Assembly (NCBI GenBank): GCA_038040195.1
Contig: JBBPIR010000005.1
Location: 23,318-87,317, forward strand
DNA from: Chloroflexota bacterium
GTDB taxonomy: Bacteria; Chloroflexota; Limnocylindria; QHBO01
Direction: 5' to 3'
Length of the DNA stretch: 64,000 bases
Positions within the stretch are counted from its first letter, which is position 1, and each line of letters starts with the position of its first letter. Shown piece after piece: positions 57,857 through 64,000 of the stretch. The translations under genes were made by a program, and so were the position numbers. A model generated the notes under the pieces. That model had not been told where the DNA came from. It did no database searches and saw nothing but the letters and a program-made list of their open reading frames with translations.

Positions 57857-58654
57857 ATGATCAAGGCTCCTCGTGGAGGCAGGCTCGCCATGGGCCTGGT
57901 CTTGGTGTTGATCGCCGCCTTCCCCAGCGCAGCGGCCGCCGACCATTCCTGGGGCAGCTACCACTGGGCGAGGACGAGCAATTCATTTACGCTGCTCGTG
58001 GGCTACAACGTCTCGACTACTTGGGACCAGTACCTCGACGAGGCCATCGTCGACTGGAATGAATCGACGGTCCTCCAGCTGGCAGAAACAGCTGGCCGGG
58101 CGAGGGGGAAGAACTGCCGGCCGACCGCAGGACGGATCGAGGCCTGCAGCGCCAGCTATGGCTCCACCGGCTGGCTCGGCGTGGCACAGATCTGGGTGCG
58201 CGGAAGCCACATCACGCAGGCCACCACCAGGGTCAACGACACCTATTTCAACACCGCGACCTACAACTCCCCGGCTTGGCGTCGCTTGGTGATGTGCCAG
58301 GAGATCGCGCACGACTTCGGGCTCGACCACCAGGACGAGATCTTCAACAACCCGAACCTGGGGTCGTGCATGGACTACACCAACGATCCCGATGGCGGCG
58401 CCGGTGGTGCCTCGCCAACCGATCTGTCCAACGAGCACCCCAACCTGCACGACTACGAGCAGCTCGAGACTATTTACGAGCACTTCGACAGCACCTCGAC
58501 AGTGGGGCAGGTTGCGGCGGCCGGGGAGCCGGGGAACGCTCCCGCCTCGTGGGGCCAACTCGTTCGCGGCTCGCAAGCGTCTGGGGTCAGCCTCTATGTG
58601 CTGGACCTCGGAAACGGCCAGCGGGTCTACACCCACGTCATCTGGGCGCGCTGA
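57857..58654 (+). CDS. Secreted metalloprotease-like protein with QExxH
   Basis: 265 residues with a signal peptide (MGLVLVLIAAFPSAAA, cleavage before ADHSWG). The body has AIVDWNESTVLQLAETAGRA, WLGVAQIWVRGSHITQATTR and a metzincin-like region CQEIAHDFGLDHQDE. Normal matrixin/metzincin sites read HExxHxxGxxH; here the first His is Gln (QEIAHDFGLDH), while Glu and the other two His remain. The following SCMDYTNDP resembles a Met-turn (CMDY). Either a Gln variant still binds zinc or the protein is inactive. It lies between the intact tRNA and the 3' tRNA fragment, so it may be cargo of an inserted element. Confidence 0.75.
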   Translation: MIKAPRGGRLAMGLVLVLIAAFPSAAAADHSWGSYHWARTSNSFTLLVGYNVSTTWDQYLDEAIVDWNESTVLQLAETAGRARGKNCRPTAGRIEACSASYGSTGWLGVAQIWVRGSHITQATTRVNDTYFNTATYNSPAWRRLVMCQEIAHDFGLDHQDEIFNNPNLGSCMDYTNDPDGGAGGASPTDLSNEHPNLHDYEQLETIYEHFDSTSTVGQVAAAGEPGNAPASWGQLVRGSQASGVSLYVLDLGNGQRVYTHVIWAR

Positions 58655-58808
58655 GCGGTCCGCAGCCCCGGCGGTGGCCGCCAGCCGTGCGGTGAGGACC
58701 TCCTAGGCGACTACTAGCCGGTCGGCGAGGCCCTCGTGACCACACGATAACTGGACGCGTTTCGCTCGAGCTCCCCACGCTCCCTGCCACAGCGCTCAGA
58801 CGTCGCGG

Positions 58809-58852
58809 CCTTCCAAGCTGAATGTCGCGGGTTCGATCCCCGTCTCCCGCTC
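58809..58852 (+). pseudogene. 3' half of a tRNA-Gly gene (possible attachment site)
   Basis: CCTTCCAAG from the anticodon loop matches the intact tRNA-Gly, four bases then differ, and the next 31 bases (58822-58852) are identical to 57522-57552, covering variable region, T-arm and acceptor end. No 5' half precedes it. A direct repeat of the 3' half of a tRNA is the normal right-hand footprint of tRNA-targeting integration. Confidence 0.85.
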
Positions 58853-58858
58853 CAATGC

Positions 58859-59041
58859 CTAGGTGTCCGGTGGAGGTTCGGTGGCGGCAGGCGCAGCCTC
58901 GTCGTCCGGCGTCGGCACGTCCGCGGGCTTCCGGGTCGCCGCTTCTTGAGCCTTCAGCCGCGCGAGCAGGTCCTCGCGGCGACGATCCGCCTGTTCTCGC
59001 GCCACGGCCTCGTCTTGTTCTCGGATGCGCGTGCGTTTCAC
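58859..59041 (-). CDS. Small charged coiled-coil hypothetical protein
   Basis: 60 residues from GTG 59041. KRTRIREQDEAVAREQADRR and REDLLARLKAQEAATRKPAD form a charged helix; a Pro/Ala/Glu tail (APAATEPPPDT) follows. No domain is recognised. It begins 27 bases from the divergent gene, so a shared promoter is likely. The longer frame to 59215 would overlap that gene and is rejected. Confidence is moderate because it is short. Confidence 0.5.
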   Translation of the reverse strand: MKRTRIREQDEAVAREQADRRREDLLARLKAQEAATRKPADVPTPDDEAAPAATEPPPDT

Positions 59042-59068
59042 GACACCGAGTGTAATCGGAGGCGAACG

Positions 59069-59350
59069 TTGATCACCGTGAGCTGCGAACCGGACGGCGA
59101 TGATTGGCGTTGCAGCGTGACTATCGGGGACGATCCGGCCATTACCCGGCACCAGGTGGCGGTCTCTGGCGAAGATCTCGTTCGGCTCGCGCCGGCAGGA
59201 ACCAGCGTGGAACAATTGGTAGAGGCCTCCTTCGCCTTCCTGCTCGAGCGAGAGCCGCGAGAGTCGATTCTCCGCAGCTTCGACCTTCCGGAGATCTCCC
59301 GCTACTTCCCCGAGTACGAGCGCGAGATCCGGAGGCGACTCAGCGCGTGA
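59069..59350 (+). CDS. Hypothetical small protein with TTG start
   Basis: 93 residues, soluble, unknown function. LITVSCEPDGDDWRCSVTIG / HQVAVSGEDLVRLAPAGTSV / EQLVEASFAFLLEREPRESI / LRSFDLPEISRYFPEYEREI gives a beta-rich start and a helical C-terminus, a pattern I have seen in many uncharacterised actinobacterial and Chloroflexota proteins. The TTG 59069 is chosen because GGAGG lies 6 bases upstream and family-like sequence begins there; the longer frame from 58946 overlaps the divergent gene. No membrane segment. Confidence 0.72.
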   Translation: MITVSCEPDGDDWRCSVTIGDDPAITRHQVAVSGEDLVRLAPAGTSVEQLVEASFAFLLEREPRESILRSFDLPEISRYFPEYEREIRRRLSA

Positions 59351-59378
59351 TCGTCCCCCGTTGCCCCTTTGATGACGA

Positions 59379-60083
59379 TCACATCCTGAGCGACGCCAGG
59401 AGGCGGAACACGGGCAAGGCTTTTGCGAAGGTATCGGCCAGCATGTCCGGCAGGTCAGGCGACAGGACTTCCTCGTCGGAGACCCGGCGGCCGAACGTCA
59501 CGTCCTTGAGCTTGAGCAACGCCGCGTCGGGGTGGTCTGCCGCGTAGCCGGGTGGAGTTCGCATCAGCCGATCACCGTCGACCTCGCCGAACTCCTTCAC
59601 GAATGCCCGATCGTCGATGGCGGCATGTACGCGAGGCGCGTCGGTCGCAACCGTGTTGCGCCACGCCTCCAGGAGCGGGCGCTCCGGATGCCACATCCCT
59701 CCCCCAACGTAGCCCTCGTCGGGCTCGAAGTGGAAGTACCCGCCCACGTGATGCACCGATTCGGTGCGGCTCCGAGGCAGCGCCGGTGCGCCGTCCGGCG
59801 CCCACGGAAAGCTGGCGCTGACATGGGTCTTGTACGGCGACTTGTCCTTTGAGAAGCGGACGTCGCGGTAGATGCGGAACGGGGAGCGGACATCGGCCCG
59901 GAGCGGGAGCCCACGCGCTTCAAATCGCTCGCCCAGCGCCATGCACAGGGCCTCGAGTGGCTCCTTGAGCAGTCGCTCGTACTCGGCCTTGCGGGCCTGG
60001 AACCAGGCGCGGTCGTTGTTCAACGCCAGCTCGATCAGGAAGTGGAGGGCCTCAGGTTGGAAGCCGGCGAACGCGGTGGCCAT
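59379..60083 (-). CDS. DUF2461 family protein (TIGR02453)
   Basis: 234 residues. Strong family match by eye: FAGFQPEALHFLIELALNND with RAWFQARKAEYERLL at the start, RIYRDVRFSKDKSPYKTHVS (the RDxRFSKDKxPYK signature), GGYFHFEPDEGYVGGGMWHP, and PPGYAADHPDAALLKLKDVT. Function unknown; a nuclease-like fold has been suggested for the family but I make no assignment. It lies 23 bases downstream of the deaminase gene on the same strand. Confidence 0.92.
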   Translation of the reverse strand: MATAFAGFQPEALHFLIELALNNDRAWFQARKAEYERLLKEPLEALCMALGERFEARGLPLRADVRSPFRIYRDVRFSKDKSPYKTHVSASFPWAPDGAPALPRSRTESVHHVGGYFHFEPDEGYVGGGMWHPERPLLEAWRNTVATDAPRVHAAIDDRAFVKEFGEVDGDRLMRTPPGYAADHPDAALLKLKDVTFGRRVSDEEVLSPDLPDMLADTFAKALPVFRLLASLRM

Positions 60084-60106
60084 CGGTACCTCGCAGGGCG
60101 GATCGG

Positions 60107-60592
60107 TCAGTAGTGGATGTGGCCCGGGATGGCGTGGAACTCCTTCCAGACCTCAACCATCTCGTCGCGCAGGAGCTCGCGCGCGGGGACGGCGCGATCG
60201 GGTCCGGGCTGGGCGATGGCATCGTAGATCGGCTTGTCGTCGAAGTCACCGAAGTCGAGGGCGTCCTGGATGGTTGAGGCGTAATAGACGGCATCGACCC
60301 GAGCCCACCATGCCGCTGCGTAGCACATGGGGCACGGCTCGCAGCTGGTGTAGACGATGGAGCCGCTCAGGTCATGGGTGCCCAGCCTCCGGCAGGCGTC
60401 GCGGATGGCCACGATCTCACCGTGACTGGTCGGGTCCTGATTGGCGAGGACCTGGTTGACGCCGGCACCCACCACCTCCCCGTCGCGGACGATAAGGCAG
60501 CCGAAGGGGCTTCCCGTCCGATCCAAGATGGCGCTTTGCCGGGCCATGGCAATCGCCTTCCGCATGAACCGCTGGTGATCGGCATCGGTCAT
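60107..60592 (-). CDS. Zinc-dependent nucleoside/guanine deaminase (CDA fold)
   Basis: 161 residues. MRKAIAMARQSAILDRTGSP with FGCLIVRDGEVVGAGVN, zinc ligand and catalytic Glu in TSHGEIVAIRDACRRLGTHD, and Cys ligands in YTSCEPCPMCYAAAWWARVD. The length and the C-terminal KEFHAIPGHIHY point to a guanine-deaminase-like enzyme rather than TadA. It hydrolyses the amine of a purine base for salvage. ATG 60592 is the best start; an upstream extension lacks family similarity. Followed by the DUF2461 gene. Confidence 0.9.
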   Translation of the reverse strand: MTDADHQRFMRKAIAMARQSAILDRTGSPFGCLIVRDGEVVGAGVNQVLANQDPTSHGEIVAIRDACRRLGTHDLSGSIVYTSCEPCPMCYAAAWWARVDAVYYASTIQDALDFGDFDDKPIYDAIAQPGPDRAVPARELLRDEMVEVWKEFHAIPGHIHY

Positions 60593-60660
60593 CTGGTGGC
60601 CTCCGGGGTGTTCCGCGGAATCTACTCGACGCCGCGGGCGGCCCGTAGACTCGGCGGGCC

Positions 60661-61584
60661 ATGCACCCGTTTCGCTTTGGGCTGACCGCCGGCTGGGTCG
60701 GGACCGGTGAGGCGTGGCTGGCCATGGCCCGTAGTGCCGAAGACTTGGGATATAGCGTGTTGCTGGTGCCGGATCACCTGACCCGTCAGCTGTCGCCGGT
60801 GCCTGCCCTGGCGGCGGCCGCGGCCGTGACGACGCGCCTGCGCATCGGCTCATACGTCTTCGCCAACGACTACCGCCACCCACTGCTGCTCGCCCGTGAG
60901 GCCGCCACCCTGGATGCGGTATCCGGAGGGCGACTGGAGTTCGGGATCGGGGCCGGCTGGCGCGTCAGCGACTATCGCCAGCTGGGGGTGGCGTACGACC
61001 CGGCCGGGCGCCGGATCGACCGCCTGGCCGAGGCGCTCGGGATCATCAAGCGCCTCTTCGCGGGCGAGACGGTCACCCACGCGGGCCCGCATTACCGAGT
61101 GGAGCGCGCCCAGCTCTCCCCGCGGCCCGTCCAGCAGCCGCGGCCCCCGATCATGCTCGGCGGCGGTGGGCCGCGCATGCTGCGCCTGGCCGCACGCGAG
61201 GCGGACATCGTGAGCTTCGTCCCTCAGTTCAACGCTGCCGGCCGCCCGATCCTGCGGCAGGCCACTGAAGGCGCCCTGGTCGAGAAGGTGGCCACCGTAA
61301 GGACGGCTGCGGGCGATCGGTTCGACCAGCTGGAACTGAACGTGTTCATCGCCGTGGCTGGGATGGTGGGCAGCCGGAGCTCGGTCGGCGCGTCCCTGGT
61401 GGCGGGTGGCATGGCCGCGGTCGTCGGAATGGTCGGCTCACCCTATGCGCTGCACGGCACGCGGGCGCGCCTGCGTGAAATCCTCGAGCGCCGCCGGGAT
61501 CGGCTGGGGATCAGCTTCTACGCCATCCCCCAGCCCGCCATGGAGTCGATGGCCCCCCTGGTCGAGGACATGACCGGGCGCTAG
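60661..61584 (+). CDS. LLM-class F420-dependent oxidoreductase (TIGR03621-like)
   Basis: 307 residues, luciferase-like TIM barrel. FRFGLTAGWVGTGEAWLAMA, RSAEDLGYSVLLVPDHL, RLRIGSYVFANDYRHPLLLA, ATLDAVSGGRLEFGIGAGWR and RPPIMLGGGGPRMLRLAARE carry the F420-binding pattern of the family. It reduces or oxidises an organic substrate with F420; substrate unknown. TAGACT lies 9 bases upstream of ATG 60661. Divergent from the deaminase gene with 68 bases between. Second F420-type protein in the window. Confidence 0.9.
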   Translation: MHPFRFGLTAGWVGTGEAWLAMARSAEDLGYSVLLVPDHLTRQLSPVPALAAAAAVTTRLRIGSYVFANDYRHPLLLAREAATLDAVSGGRLEFGIGAGWRVSDYRQLGVAYDPAGRRIDRLAEALGIIKRLFAGETVTHAGPHYRVERAQLSPRPVQQPRPPIMLGGGGPRMLRLAAREADIVSFVPQFNAAGRPILRQATEGALVEKVATVRTAAGDRFDQLELNVFIAVAGMVGSRSSVGASLVAGGMAAVVGMVGSPYALHGTRARLREILERRRDRLGISFYAIPQPAMESMAPLVEDMTGR

Positions 61585-61597
61585 GCGTCCAGGGCGC

Positions 61598-64000
61598 TCA
61601 ACGGAAGCGCTCCTGCCAGAAGGTCTCCCATTCCCCTCGAGGCGACGCGGCAACCGGCGTGGTGCGGTGGCGAGCTCGCATGGACGGGAAGGCCAGCCCC
61701 GCCAGCACCATGAGCGCCGCCAGGAGACTGGCCACGAACACCGCTGGCGCTGGAACGGCCATGCCCTGGGCCGTGTCGGGCAGGTCTGCCGACTCCACTT
61801 CGCCGACCGCGAACTCGCTGAGCGAGGTCATTCCGTAGGCCGTGATGGAAGTCGGCAGCGCCGCGCCCGAGATGGGCAGGACCCAGGCGCCGTCCCATTT
61901 GGCGACCACGAATGCGGCCGTCGAGGCGCCCGAATCGACATCGGCTGGGTCAAAGGTGAAGGTCGCTGTCAACGCGTCGAAGGTGGTCCCGGCGTTGACC
62001 AGCGACCACCAGCGGTTGACGTCTCGGGCCGGGTTGATGACCGAGGAGCCGATGCTCGGGTGCTCGCCGGGGGTGGTTGAGGCCGTGATGGTGCCCGACC
62101 CGGACACGACGCCGAACAGCAGGCTGACCGGCGCATAGGTCGTCGCGTCGCCGATCTCGAACGTGGCCGCCACGCCCGCGCCGAGCGGGATCGTCTTGCG
62201 GAGCTCCCCGCTGACGTGGCCCGCGGTGCGCGCCACCGATGCGGCCGGATCAATAACCACCACCCAGACGCCCGCGTCGAGGACCCCATCGGTCAGCGTC
62301 AGGAGCGTTCCGATCGTCATCGGGGCGGTCAGGGTCGCCCCATTCGGGTTGTCCAGGGTCAGGTTGGCCAGCACCGGCAGGCTGGAGGGAATGACGATTC
62401 CCGCGCCGGTCCCCGACACGACCAGCGAGGACAGCGGATCCCCGGTCAGGTTGGTGGGCGTGCCGGCTATGGGGTTCGCGATGCCCAGGGTCTGCCCGCT
62501 GATGTCGAGTGGTCCGCTCAGGGCCAGGGTGCCGGCCACCGAGACGGCGGTCGTGACGGTGACTCCGGCGGCATTGGTCACAGTAAAGTCAAACAGACCG
62601 ATGCTGGCGGCTGCGCCGCCGAGGATCTGGGGCGCCACCCCGTTCATCACCAGCAGGCCGGTACCTGGGGTGAAAGCCCCGTCGACGGTCACGTCGCCGC
62701 CGACCGTAATGGTCGTGCCCCCTCCACTCAGGGTCCCGGCAGCGATGGCCAGGTCTCCCAGCACGTTCAGGTCCTCGCCTAGCGTGGTGGTGCCTCCGTT
62801 GACAGTGAGGTCGTTGAAGCTCATGCCACCAGCGGCCAAGGTGTTTGTGCCCGCGAACACGACCAGGCTGGTTCCGGCGTCAACCGAGCCGGCGACGTGC
62901 GTCCAGCTGCCGCCGTCCATCCGGAGGGTGCCGACCAGGAAGAGCGTCCCGCCGGACTTGTCGATGACCACGTTGGGCAGGTCGCCGAGGGCCAGGGTGG
63001 CCGTCCCGGTGAAGGTCTGGTCCGTGGCGCCGTTGATCTCCAGCGTGCCGGAGCCGCCATCGAAGGTCGACAGCTGGTCGATGGACCCCGCGGCGCCGAA
63101 CGTGCCGCCGTCGATCGTGCCATTGTCCAGGGTCAGCGTCCCGCCCGCAGTGGGCACGCCACCGCCCACGGTGTGGGCCCCACCGCTCATGTAGACGTTG
63201 TTCAGCGTATGGGTCCCGCTGATCGTGACCGCCGTGTCGAAGTACACGGTGCTGGTGCCAGGGTTGACCGCGCCCTGGAGCCAGGTCCACGAGGATGTGG
63301 TCATGCGGATAGTCCCGACCAGGAAGAGCGTCCCGCCCGATTTGTCGATGACGACGTTCGCCATGTCGCTTGTTGTCGTATTGGCCGCACCGGTGAAGGT
63401 CTGGTCCACGATGCCAGCGATGCGAACGATGCCTGTCTCCCCGTCAAAGGCGGCTGCCAACGCGATGTCGCCCAGGGCTGCGATGGTGCCGCCTTCCAGG
63501 TTGCCATCGGTCAGGGTCAACGTGCCGGCCACGGTCAGGGTGGTGCCGGCCGCGATGGTGATCGTGCCACCCCGGATGTCGACGTTATTCAGCGTGTGAC
63601 TGCCGGTGATGGTGGTGCTGCCGCTGCCCGTGAAGATCAGGGTGCTGCCGGTCACGACCAGGCCACCGGGGGGCGCGTTGGTGAAGGTCCAGTTGCGGCC
63701 GGTGCGCAGGGTGCCGGTGATCGTCAGGACGCCGGAGGTCTTGTTGATGTCGACGTTGGGCATCGCGCCGGCGAGCGCGGTGTGGAAGCCGGTCATCGTC
63801 TGGGGCCCCAAGCCGTTGATGAGCAGGAGGGCCGTCCCACCCCCGGTGAAGCCGACCCGGGCGAAGATGTCGCCCTGGGCGGCCAGGGTGCCGGTGGCGC
63901 CGCCCTGGTTGAGGGTGCCGCTGAACAGCTCCAGGCTGCCGGTTACGGTCAGGGTCGTGCCGGCGGCAATGGTGACCGTGCCCCCCCGGATGTGGACCGT
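61598..64000 (-). CDS. Giant beta-strand-repeat surface protein, C-terminal part (partial)
   Basis: At least 801 residues; the N-terminus lies beyond the right edge. The chain is mostly parallel beta-helix repeats rich in G, T and V, such as GTITIAAGTTLTVAGTLTLT and NVVIDKSGGTLFLVGT. A long repeat recurs with period 384 bases (62933 and 63317), about 128 residues. Near the C-terminus a non-repeat beta domain (about 150 residues, ending near WVLPISGAALPTSITAYGMT) is followed by a membrane helix (APAVFVASLLAALMVLAGLA) and a short basic tail, so the protein is anchored with most of it outside. The anchor is not an LPXTG or outer-membrane barrel. It probably works in adhesion or as an envelope layer. 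Confidence 0.88.
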   Translation of the reverse strand, partial: TVHIRGGTVTIAAGTTLTVTGSLELFSGTLNQGGATGTLAAQGDIFARVGFTGGGTALLLINGLGPQTMTGFHTALAGAMPNVDINKTSGVLTITGTLRTGRNWTFTNAPPGGLVVTGSTLIFTGSGSTTITGSHTLNNVDIRGGTITIAAGTTLTVAGTLTLTDGNLEGGTIAALGDIALAAAFDGETGIVRIAGIVDQTFTGAANTTTSDMANVVIDKSGGTLFLVGTIRMTTSSWTWLQGAVNPGTSTVYFDTAVTISGTHTLNNVYMSGGAHTVGGGVPTAGGTLTLDNGTIDGGTFGAAGSIDQLSTFDGGSGTLEINGATDQTFTGTATLALGDLPNVVIDKSGGTLFLVGTLRMDGGSWTHVAGSVDAGTSLVVFAGTNTLAAGGMSFNDLTVNGGTTTLGEDLNVLGDLAIAAGTLSGGGTTITVGGDVTVDGAFTPGTGLLVMNGVAPQILGGAAASIGLFDFTVTNAAGVTVTTAVSVAGTLALSGPLDISGQTLGIANPIAGTPTNLTGDPLSSLVVSGTGAGIVIPSSLPVLANLTLDNPNGATLTAPMTIGTLLTLTDGVLDAGVWVVVIDPAASVARTAGHVSGELRKTIPLGAGVAATFEIGDATTYAPVSLLFGVVSGSGTITASTTPGEHPSIGSSVINPARDVNRWWSLVNAGTTFDALTATFTFDPADVDSGASTAAFVVAKWDGAWVLPISGAALPTSITAYGMTSLSEFAVGEVESADLPDTAQGMAVPAPAVFVASLLAALMVLAGLAFPSMRARHRTTPVAASPRGEWETFWQERFR

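Noticed and set aside
58946-59068. N-terminal extension of the 93-residue protein
   Set aside because: It overlaps the divergent small gene; GGAGG before TTG 59069 gives a better start.

Overview
The window is about 64 kb of high-GC, gene-dense bacterial DNA with no gaps in coding of more than about 0.5 kb. Gene content suggests a Chloroflexota genome (Limnocylindria/Ellin6529-like), with Actinobacteriota as the alternative. Pointers are an OpcA-containing pentose-phosphate operon in actinobacterial order, deazaflavin (F420)-type oxidoreductases, GT5/GT35 glycogen enzymes, a CxxC-x17-CxxC zinc-ribbon protein, and Tat/lipoprotein and beta-repeat surface proteins. The phylum call is an inference from content, not from a marker gene.

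Region 1 to 8.7 kb (minus strand): one operon for glucose-6-phosphate oxidation and sugar-phosphate shuffling, in transcription order tkt, tal, pgi, gnd, zwf, opcA, with 4-base overlaps or very short gaps. A zinc-ribbon gene with its own intrinsic terminator lies upstream. Region 8.9 to 16.4 kb: small membrane proteins, a nicotinamidase, an ICMT-family methyltransferase, a 673-residue HTH protein with two coding minisatellites, alpha-glucan phosphorylase and a secreted M23 peptidase. Region 16.5 to 25.4 kb: YihY, a stand-alone LigD-type polymerase domain and a separate ATP-dependent DNA ligase (partial NHEJ set, no Ku here), a flavin amine oxidase, a DUF885 peptidase-like protein and a beta-CASP MBL ribonuclease broken by a one-base frameshift. 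Region 25.4 to 29.4 kb: SAM hydrolase (DUF62) plus a complete ECF transporter (fused double ATPase, S component, T component).

Region 29.7 to 44.6 kb is the most interesting. A GAF sensor kinase and NarL-type regulator closely resembling mycobacterial DevS/DevR (DosS/DosR) sit among a deazaflavin nitroreductase-family protein, a copper nitrite reductase with an extra N-terminal cupredoxin, cupin, DoxX, universal stress protein, GNAT, CoA-transferase, baeRF-like protein, a P2-like P-type ATPase with altered membrane motifs, and a BON protein. Two SDR paralogues are present, one carrying an exact in-frame 24-base tandem duplication of its nucleotide-binding motif. I read this as a DosR-like hypoxia/NO/dormancy island; that is inference.

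Region 44.6 to 64 kb: ABC-2 exporter, amidohydrolase, glycogen synthase, copper P-type ATPase with a CsoR-like operator and YHS protein, esterase, GGDEF cyclase, FAH-family enzyme, DinB, cupins, a tRNA-Gly(TCC) flanked by 5' and 3' tRNA fragments and an HNH remnant, a secreted metalloprotease-like protein with QExxH, an F420-type LLM oxidoreductase, and the C-terminal part of a giant beta-strand-repeat surface protein.

Across the window, many first genes carry a TANNNT box exactly 6 bases before an ATG/GTG start. This is the geometry expected for leaderless transcription and I used it to choose several starts. Internal operon genes use AGGAGG-type ribosome binding sites instead.
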